Positions 10,739-19,211 of a stretch of DNA of 64,000 nucleotides are shown here, piece by piece. The stretch is from the NCBI RefSeq assembly GCF_016907955.1, contig NZ_JAFBCX010000016.1:95215-159214 (forward strand), read 5' to 3'. Made by a program: the position numbers and the translations under genes. The stretch's first letter is position 1, and each line of letters starts with the position of its first letter. Below the pieces are notes generated by a model. That model had not been told where the DNA came from and ran no database searches. It saw only the letters and a list, made by a program, of their open reading frames with translations. This DNA is from Lentzea nigeriaca (GTDB lineage Bacteria; Actinomycetota; Actinomycetes; Mycobacteriales; Pseudonocardiaceae).

Positions 10739-12065
10739 GGGATTGCCGGCCGACTTCTTCTGGGGCGTCGCCACGTCGGCGTACCAGATCGAGGGCGCAC
10801 ACGACGAGGACGGCCGCACACTGTCCATTTGGGACACGTTCAGCCGTCGTCCCGGCGCGGTGGCGAACGGCGAGACCGGCGACATCGCCTGTGACCACTA
10901 CCACCGCATGCCCGCCGACGTGGCGATGATCGCGCGCCTGGGCGTCGACAAGTACCGCTTCTCCGTGTCGTGGCCGCGCATCCAGCCGGGCGGCCGCGGC
11001 CCGGTGAACCCCAAGGGCGTCGGCTTCTACTCCCGGCTCGTCGACGAGCTGCTGGAGAAGGGCGTCGACCCCTGGCTGACGCTCTACCACTGGGATTTGC
11101 CGCAGGAGCTGGAGGACGCGGGCGGCTGGCCACACCGCGACACCGCCTACCGCTTCGCCGACTTCGCGGGCCTGGTCCACGACGCGCTGGGCGACCGCGT
11201 GCCGACGTGGACGACGCTGAACGAGCCGCGGTGCTCGGCGATGCTCGGCTACGACACGGGCCGCCACGCGCCGGGCCGCAAGAACTTCGCCGAGGCCATG
11301 CGCGCCGTCCACCACCTGCTGCTGGCTCACGGCCTGGCGTCCCAGGAACTGCGCTCGCGCGGCGTCGGGTCGCTCGGCATCACGCTGAACATGGGCGTCG
11401 CCACGCCCGCTTCCGACGACCCGCGCGACGTGGACGCGGCCAGGCGCGCCGACGGCCTGGGCACCCGGATCTACCTGGACCCGCTGGTGCACGGGAGTTA
11501 TCCGGAGGACGTGCTGGTCGACATCGCCGCGCGCGGGGCGGAGATCCCGGCCCGCTCCGGCGACCTGGAGATCATCTCGACGCCCCTGGACGTCCTGGGC
11601 GTCAACTACTACACCTCCCACGTCTTCAAGGCGGCGGACAACCCGGCCGCACCCGAGGTGGTGCCGCAGGGCAGGCCGGTGACCGCGATGGGCTGGGAGA
11701 TCGTGCCGTCCGGCCTCACGCAGCTGCTCGTCCGGCTGCACCAGGACTACGGCGTGCCGATGGTGATCACCGAGAACGGCGCCGCGTTCGACGACGCCGC
11801 CGACGAGGACGGGTTCGTCGTGGACCTCGACCGGGTCGCCTACCTGGCCGCGCACATCGCGGCGGTGGCGGAGGCCGTGCGGGCCGGTGCGGACGTGCGC
11901 GGGTATTTCGCCTGGTCGTTGATGGACAACTTCGAGTGGGGGTACGGGTACGAGAAGCGGTTCGGCATCGTCCGCGTCGACTACGAGACCCAGCAGCGCA
12001 CGCTGAAGCAGAGCGCGCAGTGGTTCCGCGACCTGATCCGGTCAAGTCGCCCGCCGGCGGCGTAG
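10731..12065 (+). CDS. GH1 beta-glucosidase
   Basis: A 444-residue glycoside hydrolase family 1 enzyme that releases glucose (or another beta-linked sugar) from the non-reducing end of oligosaccharides by a retaining mechanism. The acid/base Glu is in TLNEP (residue 165) and the nucleophile in VITENG (residue 348); the N-terminal FFWGVATSAYQIEGA and the WSLMDNFEW segment are diagnostic. There is no signal peptide, so it acts in the cytoplasm on imported sugars. It is the last gene of the ABC operon, overlapping the ATPase by 8 bp, which links the transporter to beta-glucosides. Confidence 0.95.
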
Positions 12066-12085
12066 ATCACGCCCGAACGCACTAG

Positions 12086-12101
12086 CTAAGGTATGCCTTA
12101 G
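12086..12101. promoter_or_regulatory. Iron-box-like palindrome (DmdR/IdeR type)
   Basis: CTAAGGTATGCCTTAG is a perfect 6+6 inverted repeat around TATG, in an AT-rich stretch with further TTAG/GTTAGG words up to 12117. It resembles the TTAGGTTAGGCTAACCTAA box bound by iron-dependent DtxR-family repressors, and stands 46 bp before a siderophore-type hydroxylase gene, where iron control is expected. Confidence 0.55.
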
Positions 12102-12146
12102 TTAAGTTAGGGTTACTTTAGGCGCCCAGGGTGCAGGAGGATCGCG

Positions 12147-13397
12147 ATGAACCCGGTGTTAGACCTGGCCGGAATCGGTTTCGGCCCGTCCAACCTCGCT
12201 CTCGCGATCGCGGTGGAAGAACACGCGCGGCCCGTCCGGGCGCGCTTCTTCGAGAGGCAGCCGAGGTTCGGCTGGCACCGGGGGATGCTGCTGGAGGACG
12301 CCACCATGCAGGTGTCCTTCCTCAAGGACCTGGTCACTCTGCGCAACCCCACGAGCAGCTACAGCTTCCTGTGCTACCTGCGCGACTGCGGCCGGTTGGC
12401 CGACTTCGTCAACCACAAGAACCTCTTCCCGCTGCGCAAGGAGTTCCACGACTACTTCGAGTGGGCGGCGGAACGGGTCGCACACCACGTGTCGTACGGC
12501 GCCGAGGTCACGGACATCCGCACCGGCGGCGACGGGTTCGAGATCACCGTCGGCGACGAGCTGGTCAGCGCGCGCAACGTGGTGCTGGCGACCGGGCTGG
12601 AGGCGTGCCTGCCGGACGGCGTCGAGGCGGGCGAGCGGATCTGGCACAACCGGGACCTGCTGCACAAGGTCGAGACCCTGCGGGCACCGCGGCACGTCGT
12701 CGTCGTGGGCGCGGGCCAGAGCGCGGCAGAGGCCGTGGCGTTCTTCCACGACCGGTTCCCCGAGGCCGAGGTCCACGGGGTGTTCGCGCGCTACGGCTAC
12801 AGCCCCGCCGACGACAGTTCGTTCGCGAACCGCATCTTCGATCCCGAGGCGGTCGACGAGTTCTACCGGGCGCCCGAGGACGTCAAGCAGCGCCTGATGG
12901 GCTACCACGCCAACACCAACTACGGCGTGGTCGACCACGACCTGATCGAAGAGCTGTACCGGCGGGTCTACCGGGAGAAGGTCGTCGGCAGGCAGAGGTT
13001 GTCGCTGCACAACACCTCACGGCTCACCGACGTGAACGCCGACGGCAAGTGCGTGATCGAGTCGCTCGCGAACGGCACGCGGCTGCCTGTCGACGCGGAC
13101 GTCATCGTGTACGCGACCGGGTACCGGCCGGCGAACCCGGTGAGGCTGCTCGGTGATCTCGCGGACCACTGCGAACGCGACGAGCGCGGCCGGCTGAAGG
13201 TCACGCGCGACTACCGCGTGGTCACGAACGACGAGATCCGCGGCGGGATCTACCTGCAGGGCGGCACCGAGCACACCCACGGCATCACGTCGTCGCTGCT
13301 CTCGAACACGGCGGTGCGGGTCGGCGAGATTCTCGACTCCGTGCTGCGCAGGCCGCGGACTGCACCGGTGCCGGAACTCGCGGCACGCGTGGGTTAG
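12147..13397 (+). CDS. L-ornithine/L-lysine N-monooxygenase (siderophore)
   Basis: A 416-residue flavin N-hydroxylase of the SidA/PvdA/IucD family. It hydroxylates the side-chain amine of ornithine or lysine with NADPH and O2, making the building block of hydroxamate siderophores. The FAD motif GIGFGPSNLAL is at residues 9-19, the NADPH motif VVVGAGQSAAE near 190, and the C-terminal ATGYRP motif near 325. ATG 12147 has AGGAGG at 12135-12140. The fifth codon is TTA, which is rare in such genomes and read by the bldA tRNA. It is followed after 18 bp by mbtH, but no NRPS is in the window. Confidence 0.93.
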   Translation: MNPVLDLAGIGFGPSNLALAIAVEEHARPVRARFFERQPRFGWHRGMLLEDATMQVSFLKDLVTLRNPTSSYSFLCYLRDCGRLADFVNHKNLFPLRKEFHDYFEWAAERVAHHVSYGAEVTDIRTGGDGFEITVGDELVSARNVVLATGLEACLPDGVEAGERIWHNRDLLHKVETLRAPRHVVVVGAGQSAAEAVAFFHDRFPEAEVHGVFARYGYSPADDSSFANRIFDPEAVDEFYRAPEDVKQRLMGYHANTNYGVVDHDLIEELYRRVYREKVVGRQRLSLHNTSRLTDVNADGKCVIESLANGTRLPVDADVIVYATGYRPANPVRLLGDLADHCERDERGRLKVTRDYRVVTNDEIRGGIYLQGGTEHTHGITSSLLSNTAVRVGEILDSVLRRPRTAPVPELAARVG

Positions 13398-13415
13398 AAG
13401 GAGAGGACTGAAGTC

Positions 13416-13610
13416 ATGACCAACCCGTTCGAGGACCCGCAGGGCCGGTTCTTCGTACTCGTCAACCACGAGCAGCAGTACTCGCTGTGGCCGACGTTCG
13501 CGGAGGTGCCCGCCGGGTGGACCAAGGTCTTCGGCGAGGACAGCCGCGACGCCTGCCTGGCGTACGTGGAGGAGAACTGGACCGACCTGCGTCCCGCGTC
13601 TATCCGCTGA
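13416..13610 (+). CDS. mbtH: MbtH-family protein
   Basis: A 64-residue MbtH-like protein, the small chaperone that activates NRPS adenylation domains. The family signature is complete: NHEQQYSLWP near residue 17, VPAGW near 31, and CLAYVEENWTDLRP near 46-60. It has a GAAGGAGAGG site before ATG 13416 and follows the N-hydroxylase as an operon. Because its NRPS partner is not here, it must act in trans on a synthetase elsewhere, or the cluster has been split. Confidence 0.95.
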   Translation: MTNPFEDPQGRFFVLVNHEQQYSLWPTFAEVPAGWTKVFGEDSRDACLAYVEENWTDLRPASIR

Positions 13611-14280
13611 GGTAGTCCGCGAACGTCCGCTCGCACACCGCGCGGCCGGGAGTCAGGTTCCCGCCCGCGCGGTAGGCGCGGTACGTCGCTCCCGGCACCT
13701 TCAACGGCACCAGCGTGCGCTTCTTTCCCGTCGCTGCCAGGTACATCCGTGCGTAGTCGACGGCCTCACGGATCTCCGGTCCGCCCATCTCGGGTGCGAC
13801 TCCGGACGGCGCCGCCTGGGCGAGCGAGGCCAGTTCCAGGCCGACCTCTGCCTCGTCGACCGGCTGGAACGCGAACCCCGGCACGACCATCAACGGCAGT
13901 TTCGACGTGCCGTCGAACATGCGGCGCAGCAGCGAGTGGAACTGCGTGGCGCGCAGGATCGTGTGCGGCACACCGGAATCGGCGATCAGGCGTTCGGCCG
14001 CGTGCTTCTGCTTGTAGTAGGGGAGTGGGACGCGGTCGCAGCCGACGATCGAGATGTAGACGAGGTGCGCGGGCCTGGCCGACAGCACCGCCCGTGCCAT
14101 GTCGACTTCGCGGCGGAACGACGTGGCGCAGTGCACCACGACGTCCGCGCGCAGTGCGTTCAAACCGGTGCCGCGCAACAGATCCGTGCCGGTGGACCGC
14201 GAGACGGCTTTGGCGCCGGGCAACGCGGCGACGACGTGCCTGCCCAACGAGCCGTTGCCACCCGTGACGACGAAGGTCAT
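13600..14280 (-). CDS. NmrA-like/atypical SDR NAD(P)-binding protein
   Basis: A 226-residue Rossmann protein of the atypical short-chain dehydrogenase group. The start MTFVVTGGNGSLGRHVVAAL carries the TGxxGxxG dinucleotide motif; YYKQKHAAERLI near residue 100 contains the Tyr-xxx-Lys pair. Substrate unknown. It is the second gene of a pair with the DMT transporter (ATGA overlap at 14277-14280). Its end overlaps the mbtH end by 11 bp in convergent orientation. Confidence 0.85.
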   Translation of the reverse strand: MTFVVTGGNGSLGRHVVAALPGAKAVSRSTGTDLLRGTGLNALRADVVVHCATSFRREVDMARAVLSARPAHLVYISIVGCDRVPLPYYKQKHAAERLIADSGVPHTILRATQFHSLLRRMFDGTSKLPLMVVPGFAFQPVDEAEVGLELASLAQAAPSGVAPEMGGPEIREAVDYARMYLAATGKKRTLVPLKVPGATYRAYRAGGNLTPGRAVCERTFADYLSG

Positions 14281-15095
14281 GCCTCCACCCTTACACGGTG
14301 GTAGTGGGCCAGCACGACGGTGCCCGTCACCGCGCCGATGGCGCTGATCACGAGACCGGCCTGGGTGAGGCCGCTCATGCCGGTGCCCTCGCCGAGCAGC
14401 TTGATGCCGATCCAGGTCGCGACGATCGGGTTCACGACGGTCTGCCCCGCCACGACGACGTCGGGCGGCCCCGCGGCGTACCCGAGCTGGATGAACCAGG
14501 CCCCCACGAGGAAGGCCACGACGAGTCCGGCCAGCGAGAGCCATTCGATCCGCGGCAGCGTGGTCGTCACGTCGCGGACCAGCACGGCGACGAGCCCGTA
14601 CGCGGTTCCGGCGCCCACGGCGAGTGCCAGCGCCCTGACCGCGCCCGTCTGGAAGGTCGCCACGACCGTGCAGACCAGCACGCCCGCGACCACGAGTTGC
14701 CCTGCCTGCAACGCGACCTTCGCCGACACGTCGGTCGGCACCGCGTGGCCCGCCGTGATCGACACGAACACCACGATCCCTGCCGTCGCGACCAGCACCG
14801 CCACCGCGAGCAGTCCGGTGAGCTTGTGCGCCCGTGCCACCGCGATGATCGGGATGGCCAGCGCGTTCAGCGGCGCCACCACGGAGACGGGTGCCAGTGC
14901 CAGCGCGAGGACCTGCAGGACGGCGCACCCCAGCAGGATCAGGAACCCGTAGACCCACCGGCGTGACGACATCAGCCGGTACGCCGAAGTCAGCTTCAGG
15001 CCGGGTACCTCCCGCACACCGGCGTGCTGCCACATCGCGCCGAGCGCGCCGCACCCGGCGGCGAGCACCGCGCACAGGATCGCGACCCCGACCAC
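14277..15095 (-). CDS. DMT-superfamily (EamA/NIPA-like) membrane transporter
   Basis: A 272-residue integral membrane protein with about nine hydrophobic helices in two repeated halves, as in the drug/metabolite transporter superfamily. The N-terminal half includes VSVVAPLNALAIP, a phrase typical of EamA/NIPA-like members. Direction and substrate cannot be told. It is cotranscribed with the NmrA-like gene and divergent from the GntR operon, sharing a 63-bp spacer that holds the GntR-type operator. Confidence 0.82.
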   Translation of the reverse strand: MVGVAILCAVLAAGCGALGAMWQHAGVREVPGLKLTSAYRLMSSRRWVYGFLILLGCAVLQVLALALAPVSVVAPLNALAIPIIAVARAHKLTGLLAVAVLVATAGIVVFVSITAGHAVPTDVSAKVALQAGQLVVAGVLVCTVVATFQTGAVRALALAVGAGTAYGLVAVLVRDVTTTLPRIEWLSLAGLVVAFLVGAWFIQLGYAAGPPDVVVAGQTVVNPIVATWIGIKLLGEGTGMSGLTQAGLVISAIGAVTGTVVLAHYHRVRVEA

Positions 15096-15122
15096 GTGCC
15101 AATGCTACGCCGCCACTGCTAT

Positions 15123-15146
15123 GGTTCATTACATGAGTAACGAACC
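15123..15146. promoter_or_regulatory. GntR/YtrA-type operator
   Basis: GGTTCATTAC (15123-15132) and GTAACGAACC (15137-15146) form a 10-bp inverted repeat with one mismatch and a 4-bp spacer. It lies 12 bp before the gntR-type start, overlapping a TATGGT -10-like element, and is in the spacer shared with the DMT gene. Position and symmetry fit autorepression by the adjacent regulator. Confidence 0.65.
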
Positions 15147-15158
15147 AAGGAAGTAGCG

Positions 15159-15524
15159 ATGTTCGACGACCGGAGCCCGATCTACCGCCAGATCGCCGAC
15201 CGGATCAAGGCGGACGTGCTCAGCGGGGCGTTGAAGGCGAACGAGCAGGTCATGTCGACCAACCAGTACGCCGCCTACTACCGGATCAACCCGGCTACCG
15301 CGGCGAAGGCCTTTCAGCAGCTCGTGGACGAGAAGGTGCTCTACAAGAAGAGGGGGATCGGGATGTTCGTGAGCACGCAGGCTCGCGACATGCTGCGGGC
15401 ACAGGGGAGGGAGACCTTCTTCGGCGAGGTCGTGGACCCGATGGTCGCGGAGGCACGCGCCATCGGCATTCCGCTCGCCGACGTCATCCGCCGCATCGAG
15501 CAGCACGAGAAGGGGAGCGCGTGA
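15159..15524 (+). CDS. GntR-family regulator (YtrA subfamily)
   Basis: A 121-residue regulator: winged helix at residues 8-78 (SPIYRQIADRIKADVLSGALKANEQV, then NPATAAKAFQQLVDEKVL) and only a short C-terminal dimer helix, which defines the YtrA subgroup. These repress adjacent ABC transporter operons, often in response to antibiotics or cell-envelope signals. AAGGAAG precedes ATG 15159, and a palindrome overlaps its promoter. The ATPase and permease genes follow with overlaps. Confidence 0.93.
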   Translation: MFDDRSPIYRQIADRIKADVLSGALKANEQVMSTNQYAAYYRINPATAAKAFQQLVDEKVLYKKRGIGMFVSTQARDMLRAQGRETFFGEVVDPMVAEARAIGIPLADVIRRIEQHEKGSA

Positions 15525-16399
15525 TGCGCGTCGACGTGCAGGGCTTAACGGTGCGTTACGGGGACGTCACCGCCATCGACGACATGAGCTTTTCATTGTC
15601 GGGAAACAAGATCTACGGCCTGCTCGGGCGCAACGGCTCCGGCAAGACCAGCCTGATGTCGGCGCTCGCCGGGTACCGCAGGCCGATCGGCTCCGTCCAG
15701 CTCGACGGTGAGCCGGTCTTCGAGAACGCCGCCGCGATGCGGAAGGTGTGCCTGGTGCGCCACACCGCCGATGCCGCGGACAAGGGCGACAAGGTCTCGT
15801 ACGTGCTGGAGTACGGCGCGGCGTGGCGCGACACGTGGGACAACGCGTACGCGCTCGAACTGGTCGAGCTGTTCAAGATCCCGCTGAAGACCAAGGTCGG
15901 CGAACTGTCGCTGGGGCAGCGGTCCGCGCTGGGCGTCGTGATCGCGCTCGCCAGCCGGTCGCCTTTGACCATGCTCGACGAGTCACACCTCGGCATGGAC
16001 ACGCCGACCCGGTACGCGTTCTACGACGCTCTGCTCAACGACTTCATGGCCCACCCGCGCACGATCATCATCTCCACGCACCTCATCGAGGAGCTGGCCT
16101 CGCTGCTGGAGGAGGTCGTGATCATCGACACCGGCCGGCTGGTGCTGCAGGAGGAAGCGGATGTGCTGCGGTCACGCGGCACCGAGGTCACCGGGAACGC
16201 CGCCGACGTCGACGAGTTCACCGCCGGGCTGACCGTGCTGAGCGAGAAGTCGTTGGGGCGCACCAAGGCCGCGATGGTCTACGGCGGTCTGGACGACGAG
16301 CAGCTGACCCGCGCGCGGCAACTCGGGCTGGAGCTCGGCCCGATCGCGTTGCAGGACCTCTTCGTGCACCTGACCGAACCGGTTGGGGGCAAGCGGTGA
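15524..16399 (+). CDS. ABC transporter ATPase (YtrB-like)
   Basis: A 291-residue ATP-binding subunit. Walker A is GRNGSGKTS at about residue 36, the signature is the shortened LSLGQRS, Walker B is TMLDES, and the switch histidine is in ISTHLIEE. The C-terminal 80 residues are typical of the YtrB group. ATG 15524 lies one codon after an in-frame GTG and 7 bp after AAGGGGAG. A TTA codon (15545-15547) is the eighth. With the following membrane gene it probably forms an exporter controlled by the GntR protein. Confidence 0.88.
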   Translation: MRVDVQGLTVRYGDVTAIDDMSFSLSGNKIYGLLGRNGSGKTSLMSALAGYRRPIGSVQLDGEPVFENAAAMRKVCLVRHTADAADKGDKVSYVLEYGAAWRDTWDNAYALELVELFKIPLKTKVGELSLGQRSALGVVIALASRSPLTMLDESHLGMDTPTRYAFYDALLNDFMAHPRTIIISTHLIEELASLLEEVVIIDTGRLVLQEEADVLRSRGTEVTGNAADVDEFTAGLTVLSEKSLGRTKAAMVYGGLDDEQLTRARQLGLELGPIALQDLFVHLTEPVGGKR

Positions 16400-17055
16400 A
16401 GGTCTTCCGGCACCTGACCACGACGCTGGTCACGTTCAGCGCGATGGTTGCGGCCAGCGTCTTCGCGTTCGTCGTCGTGGTGACGTTCGTCGTCTCGGCG
16501 TTCCGCGGCGTCGAGATCAGCGCGTGGAACGTCGTGACGTCGCAGATCGCGCGCTGGTTCCTGCTCTGGGTCGGCGTCTACGTGATCCACAACCAGTTGC
16601 CGATCGCGGTCGCGCACGGTCGCACCCGTCGTGAGTTCCTCGTTGCGGCATCCGGGTTCTCGGTCGTGCTCGCGCTCGTGATGGCCTTGATCGCGTGGCT
16701 CGGGTTCGCGATCGAGGGCGGGATCTACTCGCTGATGGACTGGCGTGCCGACGAACACGGCTCGCCTTGGGCGTACTTCCTGATGTTCCTGGTGTGGTGC
16801 GCGGTCGGAATGTTCTGCGCGGCGGCGTTCGACAGGTTCGGCGCGAGTGGCGTCTTCTGGGTGCCCGTAGGGCTCGCACTGGTCGTCGTCACGACGGCGG
16901 GGATTCCGGGATCGGGGAACCTGCCGTTCATCCGCAACGTTCCGGTGCTGCTCGGTTCCGGGTGGCACGCGCTGTCGGTGGTGGCGTTCCTGATCGCGCT
17001 GGCCGGGACGTGGGTCATCGCCAGGGACATGCCGATTCGCGTGCGCACTACCTGA
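16396..17055 (+). CDS. ABC transporter membrane subunit
   Basis: A 219-residue membrane protein starting at GTG 16396, overlapping the ATPase stop by GTGA. About five to six hydrophobic helices are visible (residues 8-32, 45-65, 78-105, 125-148, 155-175, 185-210). No sequence motif identifies it, but its position after a YtrB-like ATPase makes it the channel subunit of a YtrA-regulated ABC exporter. Its 3' end overlaps the leftward GH85 gene by 8 bp. Confidence 0.78.
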   Translation: MKVFRHLTTTLVTFSAMVAASVFAFVVVVTFVVSAFRGVEISAWNVVTSQIARWFLLWVGVYVIHNQLPIAVAHGRTRREFLVAASGFSVVLALVMALIAWLGFAIEGGIYSLMDWRADEHGSPWAYFLMFLVWCAVGMFCAAAFDRFGASGVFWVPVGLALVVVTTAGIPGSGNLPFIRNVPVLLGSGWHALSVVAFLIALAGTWVIARDMPIRVRTT

Positions 17056-18964
17056 TCGAGACCTGGGCGGGCGGTGAGACGTCGAACGCCTCGCTGACCG
17101 CCTCGATCTCGATCTGCGCGGTTTCTCCTGCGGCCAAGGGGATCGCGGGCACGAAGTACGCGTCGTTCGCCGTACCGCCGAGGAAGATCCGCTCGGTCCC
17201 CGTCCACTGGTAGACCCGGTACTGCCGGACGGAACCCGGCGAGCGCGTCCAGGTGAGCCGTGCCGACACCGTTGTCGCGTTGGTGCGGCTCACCTGCTCG
17301 ACCCGCACGGCCGTCGGTGCCACCGGCGGGGTCATGACCGGGTCCGTGACACCGATCCGGCCGATCAGCGCGGTGACCGGGCCGCCGGGCAGGACCCGCA
17401 GGCTGATCTCGGTCAGCGTCGCGCCGGAGTGCTCGCCGAGCGGGAACACGCTGCGCCGCCACGCCCCGGAGACGCCGCCGAGGTCCAGAACCTTCTCTGT
17501 GCCGCCGATGCGCAGCACCGCCTGCAGCCGCGACGGCCCGGTGCCGGTGCGGTGCACGATCTCGAACTGGCTGTTCCCGGTCAGCTGCAACGACGTCGCG
17601 AACAGCCGGATGTCGTTGGCGGACAACGGTGTTCCGGTGATCTTCAGCGCGGTGCCGCCGTCGTACGGGTCGTCCCAGTCGAGCGACGGCACGACCCTCG
17701 TCCCGGTGCCGGCGACGCTCCACCGCCAGGTCGGCAGCACGTCCTGCAACGACAGGTTGTTCCACGCCTGAGTGGACCGCACGGTGCCGTTGACGGCGAA
17801 CTTCCTGCCGTGTCCGGTGTTGAAGTTCGTCACGAACGGCAGCGAGGTGATCGGTGTCAGCTCGGTGATGTAGTGCGCGATGCCCTTCCAGTTCGCCGTC
17901 GACGTGGTGTTCGACGGGTCGCCGTTCGGGCCGACCCAGAACCTGTTGTCGCGGGCGTAGAAGTCGGCGGGACCGCTGGACGACTTGTGCGTCCATTCAG
18001 GACGGTAGAAGCCCAGCGACGTGACGTGCGGCTTGTCCTCGGGGAAGACCGAGGCCCAGCCGACGCTCGTGTTGTAGCCGTTCGCCTCGACGTCCACACC
18101 GGACGCGAGGTCGTACGGGCTGCGCCCCGTCTGCTTGGCCATCGCCGCCGAGTTCGCGAGTCCCTGCGTGCTCCACCAGAAGTTCAGGAACATCTCGTCG
18201 GACTGCTCGAAGAACATCTTGTTCCGCGCGGTCAGGGCGTTCTGCCACGAGACGCTGCCGGAGTCGGTCATCGCGTCGTACCAGATCACCCGCAGCCCGC
18301 TCCTGCGCAGGTAGACGATGAAGTCGCGCAGGTCGTTCGCGAGCCGGGTGTCACCGCCCGCGGTCTCCTGGTTGACGAACCAGCCGTCGAAACCGTGATG
18401 GCGGGCGACCTGGATCATCTTGTCCGCCACCGGGAACCTGTCGCCCTCGCGCCGGACGAAGTCGCGGACCCACTGGATCCGGCCGCCGTACGCGGTGGGC
18501 GGGAGGAACACGTTGCCGATCACGCGCACCCCGTTGCGGTGCGCCGCATCGGTGACGGTCGGGTTCGGCGCGAGGATCAGGCCCTCGGACGCGGAACCGC
18601 CCCAGAACACCAGCTCGTCGATGTACTGCCAGTAGTTCGTGGCGTAGTAGTTCATGTCGAGCGAGCCCTGCGCCGGGTTGTTGCTCGTCGGCGCGTACGC
18701 CACCAACGCCTGCACGCGGGCTTCACCGGCGTGGGCGTGCGGGTTGGCCGGACGTGCCGGCACGACCCGTGGTGCCAGCGGAACCGTGCTGCGGTTGTAC
18801 CGGGCGTCCCGGTCCGTGGCCGGATCCCAGTCGAGCATCGTGGCCGGATGCCAATAGGACGCGTACGGCTGCGCGACTTCGGCTGCGGACACGGGAGTCT
18901 CGGACAGCAGACCGGTCAAGGCCGCCGTCGAGCTCAGCACGAGGAACTGTCTCCGGGTGGGCAC
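17048..18964 (-). CDS. Secreted endo-beta-N-acetylglucosaminidase (GH85)
   Basis: A 638-residue glycoside hydrolase family 85 enzyme, which cuts the GlcNAc-GlcNAc core of N-linked glycans by substrate-assisted catalysis. The conserved FDGWFVNQETAG segment (about residue 205) has the catalytic Asn and Glu pair; the start of the mature part, YASYWHPATMLDWDP, is also family-typical. The C-terminal third has beta-sandwich and fibronectin-like regions. The N-terminus TRRQFLVLSSTAALTGLL looks like a Tat signal. GTG 18964 is chosen because AAGGG lies 7 bp before it; in-frame ATGs at 18985 and 19021 are alternatives. Exported. Confidence 0.92.
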   Translation of the reverse strand: MPTRRQFLVLSSTAALTGLLSETPVSAAEVAQPYASYWHPATMLDWDPATDRDARYNRSTVPLAPRVVPARPANPHAHAGEARVQALVAYAPTSNNPAQGSLDMNYYATNYWQYIDELVFWGGSASEGLILAPNPTVTDAAHRNGVRVIGNVFLPPTAYGGRIQWVRDFVRREGDRFPVADKMIQVARHHGFDGWFVNQETAGGDTRLANDLRDFIVYLRRSGLRVIWYDAMTDSGSVSWQNALTARNKMFFEQSDEMFLNFWWSTQGLANSAAMAKQTGRSPYDLASGVDVEANGYNTSVGWASVFPEDKPHVTSLGFYRPEWTHKSSSGPADFYARDNRFWVGPNGDPSNTTSTANWKGIAHYITELTPITSLPFVTNFNTGHGRKFAVNGTVRSTQAWNNLSLQDVLPTWRWSVAGTGTRVVPSLDWDDPYDGGTALKITGTPLSANDIRLFATSLQLTGNSQFEIVHRTGTGPSRLQAVLRIGGTEKVLDLGGVSGAWRRSVFPLGEHSGATLTEISLRVLPGGPVTALIGRIGVTDPVMTPPVAPTAVRVEQVSRTNATTVSARLTWTRSPGSVRQYRVYQWTGTERIFLGGTANDAYFVPAIPLAAGETAQIEIEAVSEAFDVSPPAQVSIR

Positions 18965-19139
18965 GTGATCACCCTTGTGCGGCATCCGATTCGCCGCATA
19001 CCGCCGCCACGGTGACTGCACCGGACGACAATCGCGCGATCTGCTGCGCTGTGTGACCGAGTTCCGCGACCCCGATCGAGTCGAATTCGACGGCGAGCCG
19101 TTCGCTCGCCAGATCCATGCAACCTAACCCTGGTGTTAC

Positions 19140-19153
19140 CTACTCACGAGTAG
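19140..19153. promoter_or_regulatory. Small palindrome upstream of cutinase gene
   Basis: CTACTCACGAGTAG has perfect 6-bp arms around AC, in an AT-richer stretch between the divergent GH85 and cutinase genes. Possible operator for one or both; the factor is unknown. Confidence 0.35.
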
Positions 19154-19211
19154 TTAACATGTGATCGCCGTCGCTTTTGGTTCCCTGCCAACCAATCGAG
19201 GTGTATTTGTC

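Noticed and set aside
13749..14267. Plus-strand frames opposite the NmrA-like gene.
   Set aside because: Arg/Pro-rich shadow with no domain.
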